Shown: in pieces, positions 43,890-55,310 of the stretch
How the letters are laid out: the number at the start of each line of letters is the position of its first letter
Position numbering within the stretch: the first letter of the stretch is position 1
NCBI GenBank assembly: GCA_037178675.1
Contig: JAYMGJ010000050.1
Span: 186,001-250,000 of the forward strand
Reading direction: 5' to 3'
DNA: 64,000 nucleotides
From: Scleroderma bovista
Taxonomy: Eukaryota > Basidiomycota > Agaricomycetes > Boletales > Sclerodermataceae
Notes under the pieces: model-generated
The model's database searches: none
Seen by the model: only the letters and a program-made list of their open reading frames with translations
Told to the model about the DNA's origin: nothing
Made by a program: the position numbers and the translations under genes

Positions 43890-45850
43890 CCAAAAATGTG
43901 GACCATTGATTAGGCAATATTGTGTACTGTTGGTGTGATAGTGTTGACTACCAAAGATGTGCAGCTTGGATTATCTAATGTTGTGTTCTATTGGTGTGGT
44001 AGTGCTGATTACCAAAAATGCGGACTATTGATTAGCCAATGTTGTGTAGTGTTGTTGTTGTAGTGTACTACCAAAAATGTGTAGTATTGATTACCTAATG
44101 TTGGGTACTCTTGGTGTGGTAGTGCTGATTACCAAAAATGCGGACTATTGATTGGCCAATGTTGTGTAGTGTTGTTGTTGTAGTGTACTACCAAAAATGT
44201 GTAGTATTGATTACCTAATGTTGGGTACTCTTGGTGTGGTAGTGCTGATTACCAAAAATGCGGACTATTGATCAACCAATATTGTGTGGTGTTGTTGTAG
44301 TGTACTACCAAAAAAAGTGTAGTACTGATTACCTAATGTTGTGTAGTATTGATGTGATAGTGTTCATTACCAAAAATGCGGACTGTTGATTAGCCAATAT
44401 TGTGTAGTGTTGTTGTTGTAGTGTACTACCAAAGATGTGTAGTATTGATTATCTAATGTTTTGTACTGTTGGTGTGGTAGTGTTGATTACCAAAAATGTG
44501 TAGCTTGGATTACCTAATGTTGTGTACTGTTGGTGTGGTAGTGCTGATTACCAAAAATGCGAACCATTACTGTTGTGCAGTGTTGTTGTTGTAGTGTTGA
44601 TTACCAAAAATGTGTAGCTTGGATTACCTAATGTTGTGTACTGTTGGTGTGGTAGTGCTGATTACCAAAAATGCGAACCATTAGCCAATATTGTGTAGTG
44701 TTGTTGTTGTAGTGTACTACCAGAAATGTGTAGTATTAATTACCTAATGTTGTGTACTATTGATGTGGTAGTGTTGATTACCAAAAATGCGAACTATTGA
44801 TCAACCAATGTTGTGTAGTGTCATTGTTGTAGTGTTGATTACCAAAAATGTGTAGCTTGGATTACCTAATGTTGTGTACTGTTGGTGTGGTAGTGTTGAT
44901 TACCAAAAATGCGGACTATTGATTAGTCAATATTGTGTAGTGTTGATTACCAAAAATGTGTAGTTTGGATTACCTAATGTTGTGTACTGTTGGTGTGGTA
45001 GTACTGATTATCAAAAATGCGGACTATTGATTAGTTGTTGTAGTGTACTAACAAAAATGTGTAGTATTGATTATCTAATGTTGTGTACTGTTGGTGTAGT
45101 AGTACTGATCATCAAAAATGCGGACTATTGATTAGTTGTTGTAGTGTACTACCAAAAATGTGTAGTTTGGATGACCTAATGTTGTGTACTGTTGGTGTGG
45201 TAGTGTTGATTATCAAAAGTGCGGACTATTGGTTAGTCAATATTGTGTAGTGTTAATTACCAAAAATGTGTAGTTTGGATTACCTAATGTTGTGTATTGT
45301 TGGTGTGGTAGTGTTGATTATCAAAAATGCGGACTATTGATTAGCCAATATTGTGTAGTTTGGATTACCTAATGTTGTGTACTGTTGGTGTAGTAGTGCT
45401 GATTATCAAAAATGCGGACTATTGATTAGCCAATATTGTGTAGTGTTGTTGTTGTAGTGTACTACCAAAAATGTGTAGTATTGATTACCTAATGTTGGGT
45501 ACTCTTGGTGTGGTAGTGCTGATTACCAAAAATGCGGACTATTGATCAACCAATATTGTGTGGTGTTGTTGTAGTGTACTACCAAAAATGTGTAGTACTG
45601 ATTACCTAATGTTGTGTAGTGTTGATGTGATAGTGTTCATTACCAAAAATGCGGACTGTTGATTAGCCATTATTGTGTAGTATTGTTGTAGTGCACTACC
45701 CAAAATCTGTAGTGTTAATTACCCAATGTTGTGTAGTGTTGATTACCAAAAGTGCGGACTTCTGATTAGCCATTATTGTTTAGTGTTGATTACCAAAAAT
45801 GCGGACTATTGATTAGGAAATGTAGTGTAGTGTTTGTGTATTGGAGTTGA
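43890..45850. repeat. 120-bp tandem repeats, left arm
   Basis: Units contain GATTACCAAAAATGCGGAC, TTGTGTACTGTTGGTGTGG and GTAGTGTACTACCAAAAATG. Lines starting at 44101 and 44221 show the exact 120-bp period. Some units are truncated to about 60-100 bp. Mirrored at 47745-49700. Confidence 0.9.
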
Positions 45851-46042
45851 TTACCAACATTGTGTAGTTTTCATTAACTAAATTCAGTAGTGTCAACACT
45901 TGATTACATAAGCTCTCCAAGCGCCACTACTCCCAAAACATTACCATATTTGGTCAATAGTTGACTTCAAATATTCCCACCTTTGTTCTGGTACTTTTCT
46001 TCCCCTTCTGTGCTTCATCCCTGGTCCAAATGTACTGTAAAA

Positions 46043-46423
46043 ATGATTCTGTATCCCATATTACCCTATAGGATCACCATTGGACCCTCATCTAAATGTG
46101 CAAGGGGCTCTGTATCCCCAGAGAGTAGTGCAGGCTTAAAAACACCAAAAATGTTCGCATTTTTGATACATTCAACATATCAACTTAAAGAATGCATCCC
46201 CATACAGGGGATATATGTACCTACAACATATTTACAGTCCACAGCATGGGATCCATGTCCTGGTGCGATGTTTTATGTTTTTCCTTTGCAAACATATCAC
46301 CATGGCAGGCAATTACTAGGAGGTATGGTGGCTACTGGATGGTCTCCAGTGGTATTACTATGCTATACCAAAGTCCCAATACAATCTAGTGAGCAGCTGA
46401 CCACTCCAAGAGGAGCAGCATAG
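46043..46423 (+). CDS. 126-codon frame in the left arm, doubtful
   Basis: Open from the first ATG (MILYPILPYR). The identical frame lies inverted at 47546-47166 in the right arm. There is no recognisable domain and no codon signature. Exact identity between arms reflects arm homogenisation rather than protein constraint. It may be non-coding. Confidence 0.2.
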   Translation: MILYPILPYRITIGPSSKCARGSVSPESSAGLKTPKMFAFLIHSTYQLKECIPIQGIYVPTTYLQSTAWDPCPGAMFYVFPLQTYHHGRQLLGGMVATGWSPVVLLCYTKVPIQSSEQLTTPRGAA

Positions 46424-47165
46424 AAAACAGCACTTTCATAACAATAGGTGCTGTATGATCCTCCAGATCAGGTATGCACAATATGACTATCTCAAAAGCT
46501 GGGGGATACCATACAGTAGTGGATACAATTTACTCAAGTCAATACCGCTTGATGTGGGGGAGGGAAGGGCACAATAACATACAGAAGGCGTGGGAAAATA
46601 CCCCACAAAATGCGGAGATATGCAAAAACATTACATATCACACAACACATAACATCTACTGACCTAGAAATGCTACCAACAGCCTACTAATATCACATAA
46701 TGCTTATACTCAGCTGTTCCTGACATGCTTAGAGGCACAAATCATTTGAACCAAGAACATGTTGTTACTGTCCATATACACTGCAGCTTTGCACCTGCAG
46801 TACTGATATGATGTAGCACATTTCCGCATTTTTCAAACCTTGAATGATTTGTGCCTCTAAGCATGTCAGGAACAGCTGAGTATAAGCATTATGTGATATT
46901 AGTAGGCTGTTGGTAGCATTTCTAGGTCAGTAGATGTTATGTGTTGTGTGATATGTAATGTTTTTGCATATCTCCGCATTTTGTGGGGTATTTTCCCACG
47001 CCTTCTGTATGTTATTGTGCCCTTCCCTCCCCCACATCAAGCGGTATTGACTTGAGTAAATTGTATCCACTACTGTATGGTATCCCCCAGCTTTTGAGAT
47101 AGTCATATTGTGCATACCTGATCTGGAGGATCATACAGCACCTATTGTTATGAAAGTGCTGTTTT

Positions 47166-47546
47166 CTATGCTGCTCCTCTTGGAGTGGTCAGCTGCTCAC
47201 TAGATTGTATTGGGACTTTGGTATAGCATAGTAATACCACTGGAGACCATCCAGTAGCCACCATACCTCCTAGTAATTGCCTGCCATGGTGATATGTTTG
47301 CAAAGGAAAAACATAAAACATCGCACCAGGACATGGATCCCATGCTGTGGACTGTAAATATGTTGTAGGTACATATATCCCCTGTATGGGGATGCATTCT
47401 TTAAGTTGATATGTTGAATGTATCAAAAATGCGAACATTTTTGGTGTTTTTAAGCCTGCACTACTCTCTGGGGATACAGAGCCCCTTGCACATTTAGATG
47501 AGGGTCCAATGGTGATCCTATAGGGTAATATGGGATACAGAATCAT
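47166..47546 (-). CDS. 126-codon frame in the right arm, identical inverted copy
   Basis: Mirror image of 46043-46423, with the same translation. The same doubts apply. Confidence 0.2.
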   Translation of the reverse strand: MILYPILPYRITIGPSSKCARGSVSPESSAGLKTPKMFAFLIHSTYQLKECIPIQGIYVPTTYLQSTAWDPCPGAMFYVFPLQTYHHGRQLLGGMVATGWSPVVLLCYTKVPIQSSEQLTTPRGAA

Positions 47547-50500
47547 TTTTACAGTACATTTGGACCAGGGATGAAGCACAGAAGGGGAAGAAAAGTACCA
47601 GAACAAAGGTGGGAATATTTGAAGTCAACTATTGACCAAATATGGTAATGTTTTGGGAGTAGTGGCGCTTGGAGAGCTTATGTAATCAAGTGTTGACACT
47701 ACTGAATTTAGTTAATGAAAACTACACAATGTTGGTAATCAACTCCAATACACAAACACTACACTACATTTCCTAATCAATAGTCCGCATTTTTGGTAAT
47801 CAACACTAAACAATAATGGCTAATCAGAAGTCCGCACTTTTGGTAATCAACACTACACAACATTGGGTAATTAACACTACAGATTTTGGGTAGTGCACTA
47901 CAACAATACTACACAATAATGGCTAATCAACAGTCCGCATTTTTGGTAATGAACACTATCACATCAACACTACACAACATTAGGTAATCAGTACTACACA
48001 TTTTTGGTAGTACACTACAACAACACCACACAATATTGGTTGATCAATAGTCCGCATTTTTGGTAATCAGCACTACCACACCAAGAGTACCCAACATTAG
48101 GTAATCAATACTACACATTTTTGGTAGTACACTACAACAACAACACTACACAATATTGGCTAATCAATAGTCCGCATTTTTGATAATCAGCACTACTACA
48201 CCAACAGTACACAACATTAGGTAATCCAAACTACACAATATTGGCTAATCAATAGTCCGCATTTTTGATAATCAACACTACCACACCAACAATACACAAC
48301 ATTAGGTAATCCAAACTACACATTTTTGGTAATTAACACTACACAATATTGACTAACCAATAGTCCGCACTTTTGATAATCAACACTACCACACCAACAG
48401 TACACAACATTAGGTCATCCAAACTACACATTTTTGGTAGTACACTACAACAACTAATCAATAGTCCGCATTTTTGATGATCAGTACTACTACACCAACA
48501 GTACACAACATTAGATAATCAATACTACACATTTTTGTTAGTACACTACAACAACTAATCAATAGTCCGCATTTTTGATAATCAGTACTACCACACCAAC
48601 AGTACACAACATTAGGTAATCCAAACTACACATTTTTGGTAATCAACACTACACAATATTGACTAATCAATAGTCCGCATTTTTGGTAATCAACACTACC
48701 ACACCAACAGTACACAACATTAGGTAATCCAAGCTACACATTTTTGGTAATCAACACTACAACAATGACACTACACAACATTGGTTGATCAATAGTTCGC
48801 ATTTTTGGTAATCAACACTACCACATCAATAGTACACAACATTAGGTAATTAATACTACACATTTCTGGTAGTACACTACAACAACAACACTACACAATA
48901 TTGGCTAATGGTTCGCATTTTTGGTAATCAGCACTACCACACCAACAGTACACAACATTAGGTAATCCAAGCTACACATTTTTGGTAATCAAACTACAAC
49001 AACAACACTGCACAACAACAACACTGCACAACATTGGCTAATGGTTCGCATTTTTGGTAATCAGCACTACCACACCAACAGTACACAACATTAGGTAATC
49101 CAAGCTACACATTTTTGGTAATCAACACTACCACACCAACAGTACAAAACATTAGATAATCAATACTACACATCTTTGGTAGTACACTACAACAACAACA
49201 CTACACAATATTGGCTAATCAACAGTCCGCATTTTTGGTAATGAACACTATCACATCAATACTACACAACATTAGGTAATCAGTACTACACTTTTTTTGG
49301 TAGTACACTACAACAACACCACACAATATTGGTTGATCAATAGTCCGCATTTTTGGTAATCAGCACTACCACACCAAGAGTACCCAACATTAGGTAATCA
49401 ATACTACACATTTTTGGTAGTACACTACAACAACAACACTACACAACATTGGCCAATCAATAGTCCGCATTTTTGGTAATCAGCACTACCACACCAAGAG
49501 TACCCAACATTAGGTAATCAATACTACACATTTTTGGTAGTACACTACAACAACAACACTACACAACATTGGCTAATCAATAGTCCGCATTTTTGGTAAT
49601 CAGCACTACCACACCAATAGAACACAACATTAGATAATCCAAGCTGCACATCTTTGGTAGTCAACACTATCACACCAACAGTACACAATATTGCCTAATC
49701 AATGGTCCACATTTTTGGTAGTCAGCACAGTAATTTAATTCTGCAATGTGTATCAATTTTGGGTCTGACCCAGTTTTGCAATGGTTGACAACTTTTTTGC
49801 TCAACAGGCCTGACCCAGTTTTGCAGTACTTGACAACTTTGTTTCTCAACAGGCCTGACCCAGTTCTGCAATGTCAGCCTGACCCAGTTTTGCAATGCTT
49901 GACAACTATTTCCTCAACAGGCCTGACCCAGTTCTGCAATGTCACCCAGTTGCTGCAACTTTTTCCTCAACAGGCCTGACCCAGTTCTGCAATGTCAGCC
50001 TGGCCCAGTTTTGCAATGCTTGACAACTTTTTCCTCAACAGGCCTGACCCAGTTCTGCAATGTCAGCCTGGCCCAGTTTTGCAATGCTTGACAACTTTTT
50101 CCTCAACAGGCCTGACCCAGTTCTGCAATGTCAGCCTGACCCAGTTTTGCAATGCTTGACAACTTTTTTTCTCAACAGGCCTGATCCAGTTCTGCAATGT
50201 ATATACAATGTCAGCCTGACCCAGTTTTGCAATGCTTGACAATTTTTTCCTCAAAAGGCCTGACCCCATTCTGCCATGTCAGCCTGACCCAGTTTTGCAG
50301 TAATTGACAACTTTTTTCTCAACAGGCCTGACCCAGTTTTGCAATGTATCTACAACATCGGCCAGTCCCAGCTTTGCAACACTTGTCAATTTTTTTGTTC
50401 AACAGGCCTGACCTAGTTTTACAATGCTCCCACCAGTCCCAGTTCTGCAATTTTTATCAAACATCAGCCCATCCCAGTTTTGCAGTGATTAATGTCCCTC

Positions 50501-50642
50501 AGGCCTGTACTAGATTTGCAATAATAGAAAACATCGGCCTGGCCCAGTTCTGCGAGCATCGGCCGGCGTCGGCTAGTCCCACCTTTACAGGCAAATGTAC
50601 ATGTCCGATGACCCACTTTTGCGAGGGCTTTTGACTGAACTA

Positions 50643-50938
50643 TGTGGCTTGGGTAATCATAAAGTTGGATGTACCATTGAAGAGCCGGAGTACAATTGGG
50701 GGTACGGAATATGTGACAAATTTGTTTTTGTGCACGTACTGTGAATCTACGAAGCAGTGAGTGGAACCAGAGTCCACGAGCGCGTGGATTTTCGATAAAT
50801 TGTAAGCTATTAAGGAAACAGACAGAGTAAGGGAATTCAGATCTGAAAGAGCGGACGCGTTGAGGCGAGCCTCCATAGGCACACTACCTGAGTCAACGCA
50901 GCTCACCGGTGGTGCAGAGGTCTGGGAACTGCTTACTC
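50643..50938 (-). pseudogene. G-B pol, 5' part (start and protease)
   Basis: ATG at 50876 (MEARLNASALSDLN, as in G-A), protease motif DSGSTHCFVD, then NFMITQAT at the palindrome edge. About 430 residues that follow in G-A, up to the end of RT, are absent. Confidence 0.9.
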
Positions 50939-51114
50939 TTTTTTTGACTCGGGAGTAGCACCCAAGTTTGAGTCCGGTTTCGCAGACTCAGAGGCTGCTG
51001 CAGTGCGAGCTTTGGCTTTTTTCGACTTCTTCTGGCACTTGTCAGCAAAGTGGCCAGCACCCCCGCAAAACATGCAAAGGTTATTGTCGAGTCGCCGCTT
51101 ACGCTCGTCGGCAG
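50933..51114 (-). pseudogene. G-B gag, 3' part (zinc knuckle)
   Basis: DERKRRLDNNLCMFCGGAGHFADKC (its first residues follow directly after the LTR-A insertion) with a CCHC knuckle, ending ESKKE-stop. It continues the gag fragment at 53975-55236. Confidence 0.9.
50939..50945 (-). promoter_or_regulatory. -1 frameshift slippery site of G-B
   Basis: The gag frame reads TCA AAA AAA GAG TAA. A -1 slip on A AAA AAA leaves gag one codon before its stop and is open to the pol ATG at 50876, as in G-A. Confidence 0.78.
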
Positions 51115-51624
51115 TGTCACGCACCAAACGTGTTTGGTACTGTGGACATGGAGAAAGTTAGCCGATGAAACTAATGCAAAGAATGCACACAAGATCTGTT
51201 GAAAGATTGTCCTGACTTGAGGGATACAGACAGCCCTCGCTATCCATATCACACAAAGTCAAGACTATCCTTATGTGAAGAATGAATACAAGTTTGTTGT
51301 AGCCATCTATCACACAAGAATGACTATCCTGATGCGAGAGATGAATGCCAATGCTGACAGTCATCTATCGCACGAGAACTGCCAAGAAGCAGAAAAATCC
51401 AAGGATTGATGATCATTTCAGTATGAGAGAGGAATGCAACCTACTGCAGTCCAACTCCCATACCAGAACAACCAAAGAAGCAGAGGAAACAATAGAGAAA
51501 CGAAGGAGAGAAGGAAGAATCATTTTAGCGCCCAAATGTCAAATTTAGGCACCCAGTGCTGGCATTCCAATATTTTGAATAGCTTCACCGTTTTTGAAGC
51601 TATCAATCATGTGACTATACCATC

Positions 51625-52122
51625 ATGGAGCCTAGACCATGGTCTATCTGCCTGTCAAGTTCCGACATAAATCTGTTTATTTCCCACGGAGATATTCCAC
51701 CTGCAATCCAGACACCTGCTTCATCACTCATTATGGAGTCCGCATTTTCCCTGGAACGTTTCTCCACTATTGCAGCAGACCTCAACTATGTCCTGCTCTT
51801 GGGACAGCCTCTCCCTGAGTGCCTGTGTACTGTCTGGTACATATCTTTCCAGCCTGCTCCCTCAGTCCCTCTCATTCTCTGTCAGTGCGTTCTCCTTGTC
51901 AGTCCTGTGTCACGCACGTACTTTGGTCGTCTCAAGTCTATCGTTAGACTTGAAAATTCATACCTGGTTGTCTCTGTGTCTCCTGAGTCCTCTGCATATG
52001 GTCCTTTCATCCCAGAGTCCTGTCACATCCATCTCCCTCTATCATTCATCTTGCTTCCCTGGACACGTCAAATCTGCTATTCACGTTTCACTTCCCTGCT
52101 ATCCCACAACAAACACAAATAA
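51625..52122 (+). CDS. 165-codon ORF inside LTR-A copy B
   Basis: Counterpart of 27987-28484, with the same ATG and length and about 90% amino-acid identity. No domain recognised; coding status uncertain. Confidence 0.3.
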   Translation: MEPRPWSICLSSSDINLFISHGDIPPAIQTPASSLIMESAFSLERFSTIAADLNYVLLLGQPLPECLCTVWYISFQPAPSVPLILCQCVLLVSPVSRTYFGRLKSIVRLENSYLVVSVSPESSAYGPFIPESCHIHLPLSFILLPWTRQICYSRFTSLLSHNKHK

Positions 52123-53255
52123 AACAGTGCTCTAGAACCCTTCTTAGGAGCCCTAATAGAGTTCAGAACCTTCCCCATACTGCTCAAGGGAAGACTGCAC
52201 TTCAGGAGCACGAAATTTCGTGTTTTTGTCCTACAGAAGCTCAACCCAAGGGATTTGTGACAGTCTGTGACCAACTATGACTCTACTTGACATTCCAGGC
52301 CACCTGACACTGCTCTTCTGGTTGGATCAATTCTGTTATTATCCCCCAGCCACTCCCATCAGTGGCACTGCTTCAGAAGCTCATCTCCAGATCTAAAGTT
52401 CAATCAATCACAGGTTGTGCTTCCCTTCTGTCTGAGTCACACAGAGTCACTCTGGCTCACTCTGACTCACTCTGCTGCGCATTATTCATCCCCTCTTGGC
52501 ATTACTAATCCCCATTACTCCCCTTACCAATCACTTACCAATCATCCTTCAAATCATGCTTATCATGCTGCTTATCAATTCATGACTCATGCCCCTATGA
52601 TTCATATGCATTATGTCATTGCATATGCTCATTTAGCTTCGATCTACTCATCCCATGCTTTCCCCCCCTCTCTTTTGGGCCCCATGCAATGATTTTTCCA
52701 TATTCTTGGTTATGCACCCCTTTTTACCTATGTTTTTGCTCTTTCCCTTGGCTCAGCAGCTTGTTCAGGCTCTCCCCATTGATGACTCAGCCTGATTACA
52801 CTGCTTATCAATCGCTTACCAATCAATCTCTTACCAAGCACTTAGTCATTTGTGCTTACAGGGCCACAGCCCCTCCTGTATATAAACCAGCAGCCAAAGG
52901 CTGCAAGGAAGTGTCTGCTTCCCCCTCAATAAAGCGACCACATTCACTCTCCCTCACTGTCTATAAGCTCCCTCTTTGTCTTTGGACTTGTAGGTCACTC
53001 AGTGCTGGCCTAAAGCTCCTTATTGCTGTTTATCAGATATATCTTGTATCTGATCATTTCTCTAGGCTGAAGCGCAGTCTAGCATCTCTGTCCACTCCAT
53101 CCCATCACTGTCCATTGTATTCTTGAAGCAGGAACTGTCCCCTTGCTTCCCTGTTGCTCCATCACTGCTGTTACACCCCTGTCATCAATCTATCATCACT
53201 CTTCTATCCCAGGACTCTTCCTAACCATTGTGGTAGGCTGAAGAGGAGTCAATAC

Positions 53256-53776
53256 TAGAGTTTAAAAGTCCAGTCCATAGGACCGCAAAAAGACCAGAAA
53301 CTGGACTGGACTGGACTGGTCGCAACCGGACTGCAGTTGCCAGTTGCCTACTTTTGAGAATGATGAAAAAGACTGGTTGCAACCGGTTGCAACCGCATTA
53401 TGTAAGCAATACATATATGGTATTCTGACCCCTATATTACAGGCTACTTTTGGCCTGCAGCGGGTCTTAAGGGGTGTAAAATTGATCTTTTTGGATGAAA
53501 TATGGCACAAATAAATATGTAATGACTTGTATATAATTACTACAGTCTATAAATAGTATTTAGATGCTATCTGACACACCTTTGATGTGAAAAACATCAA
53601 TAAAATGCAAAAAAAAAAAAAAAACCAGTTTTTTAGTGGTTTGGACTGGTTTTTAGTGGTTTTGGACCAGTCTTTAAGCAGTCCATGAACCATTCCCAGG
53701 CTTCCAAAAGCAGTCCAGTCTGGTCCTCTTCCAAAAAAGGCAAAAAAACTGGACTGGACTGGACTTTTAAACTCTA
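53256..53776. mobile_element. hAT-like MITE, copy 2
   Basis: 521 bp, TAGAGTTTAAAAGTCC at both ends inverted, with a perfect 8-bp TSD, GTCAATAC (53248-53255, 53777-53784). The empty site is seen in LTR-A copies A (about 25615) and C (about 38245). It is inverted relative to copy 1 at 12382. Confidence 0.93.
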
Positions 53777-53974
53777 GTCAATACCATCCCCAGTCGCATA
53801 TCATCCCCATCAGAAGCCCTTCCCTTCCCTCCTGCATCCTGCCTGAAGGTGTGCAGCACATCCCCCTGAGGAGATTAAATACCAGAAACGCAAAGGAAGA
53901 CCACCACTCGCATTTTGCTGTCATTTGGTGTTGATTGTTGGTTGTTCTGACCTCTTCCCTCACTTAGGCGCACA

Positions 53975-55236
53975 GCGGTGAGCTTGCCATCCTTCCCGAG
54001 CTTGTCGGTCAGGTCCGGTTTAGAGGGACCGGATGTGGTAGGTTTGTTGGCCGGTTTGGAGGAACCGGACAAGGCGTTGCTACCAGTCTTGGATTTCTCC
54101 TGACCGGATTTAGTCGAGTTGCCCCCAGAGTTGAGGGACTTGGTAGCAGGGGTGGACAACTGACTTTTAGAGGTCCGGGAGATTTCATCCTTATGCTCCC
54201 AATAGCGCACATTGATCTCCTGCGCCAGGGCACGGGTACCATCCAACGTCCAAGGCTTCCCTATCCGGGAAAGCTCGTCCTTGATCCGGTCAGGTAGACC
54301 GGAGTAGAAGTAGTGTCGGAGTGCGCCGTCACCGTAGCCCCTGATCTGAGAGGCCAGCCGGTTGAAGTCGACGATGTACTGTGTGACACGGTGGCTATCC
54401 TTCATCTGAAGGAGGTCAAGCTGATGCTCCGCATCAGCGACCGGGTTGTGCGGTCCAAAGGTGGACTGGAGCTCCGCGACGAAGGCGATCCAGTTGTCCA
54501 TCCAGTGGGGACGGTTAGTCAGATTGGCGGACTCGAGAAGGTCCGGTTCAAACCACTCTAATGCCATACCTTTTAGGTATGACTGGGCGAAAGTTATTTT
54601 AGCGCGGTCCAGACGGAAAGCTTTTGCGCGATCTTGAAAACAAAGTTCGCATTGGACCAGAAAGGTCCAGAGTTTCTTGGGGTCAGTGCCGTCGAAGGTG
54701 TCCGGGTCTCGGACTTTGGCACATGAAGAAGAGGACTCATTGGTCCGTCGAGAGGAGCGGGAGAGGCGGTTGACAGTGAGGGCGAGGTTATGGAAGACCG
54801 CTAGATTAGCGTCTAGTTCTTCTGTAGCGTCGAGGAACTCTTTGTCATCGTCATCATCATCACCGTCGTCGCTGGGGTCATCTGGGTCATTACCGGGACC
54901 ATCGTCTTCGGGGCCGAACCACTGGTAACGGCCGGGCTTGCGATGATCCAGGCTGGGGTCAAGGTGGTAGGGGAACCTATCACCAGGAACGGATCCTTGG
55001 TGAACAGGGTCTGCAGAGCCACAAAGGCTCTGCGATGCAGCGTCGCGATGCAGAGTCGACAACACTGGTCTGGGGGAGCGAGCTGTGAAGCTCCGAAACT
55101 GGCTTACTGAAACCGGAGGTTGCCTACAACTAGACATAGCCTGTTGAGCGGCAGAGAGACGAAGATTGTTGACTGCTCCTGCTTCTTCAGCAAGTGCTGC
55201 CTCAGTACAAGCGCGAGTACGGGTAGTCATGGTCAT
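53975..55236 (-). pseudogene. G-B gag, 5' part
   Basis: ATG at 55236. It has capsid-like blocks as in G-A (FLVQCELCFQDR, YLKGMALEWFEPDL, YIVDFNRLASQI) and ends GKLTA at the LTR-A insertion. The apparent extension of this frame to 53875 is read-through into LTR-A. Confidence 0.92.
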
Positions 55237-55298
55237 AATAGGGGTTTTTTCTAAGAGGGCGTACTAGTAACATTTTGAGAACCCACACAAGGTGCGAG

Positions 55299-55308
55299 TC
55301 TGAAATAC
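55299..55308 (-). promoter_or_regulatory. Putative self-priming site of G-B
   Basis: ATTTCAGACT (minus strand), two bases after the 5' LTR, is perfectly complementary to AGTCTGAAAT inside the LTR (minus from 55530). That element lies 33 nt after the TATA box TATATAAA (55563). Same logic as G-A. Confidence 0.65.
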
Positions 55309-55310
55309 TG

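Larger units (their letters stand above)
42950..50642. mobile_element. 7.7-kb near-perfect palindromic (foldback-like) element
   Basis: Two arms of about 3.8 kb, 42950-46746 and 46843-50642, are reverse complements over almost their whole length, around a 96-nt unique loop (46747-46842). The ends are TAGTTCAGTCA and TGACTGAACTA. Each arm, from outside in, has an array of 68-bp units, an array of 120-bp units and about 0.9 kb of unique DNA. The arms differ by small indels (for example near 49015 and 49940). Both flanks belong to G-B: protease on the right, the end of RT on the left. No target duplication is visible, and about 1.3 kb of pol is missing. Confidence 0.9.
51115..53974 (+). mobile_element. 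LTR-A copy B (sense), with a nested MITE
   Basis: TGTCACGCACC to GGCGCACA, 2860 bp including a 521-bp MITE, inserted in the G-B gag (flanks GCAG/GCGG, a 4-bp TSD with one mismatch). In sense direction it has TATATAAACC (52878) and CAATAAAG (52926) about 50 bp later, a compact TATA-to-polyadenylation layout typical of an LTR. Confidence 0.82.

Noticed and set aside
45983..46423. The palindrome ORF as a JmjC-like protein
   Set aside because: A faint resemblance around CPGAMFYVF was not enough; no metal-binding triad could be placed.
42950..50642. Palindrome as a simple sequencing or assembly artefact (hairpin read)
   Set aside because: Both outer flanks are different, collinear parts of the same gypsy element and the arms differ by small indels. 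A missed-adapter artefact would give the same flank on both sides. It is not fully excluded without reads.
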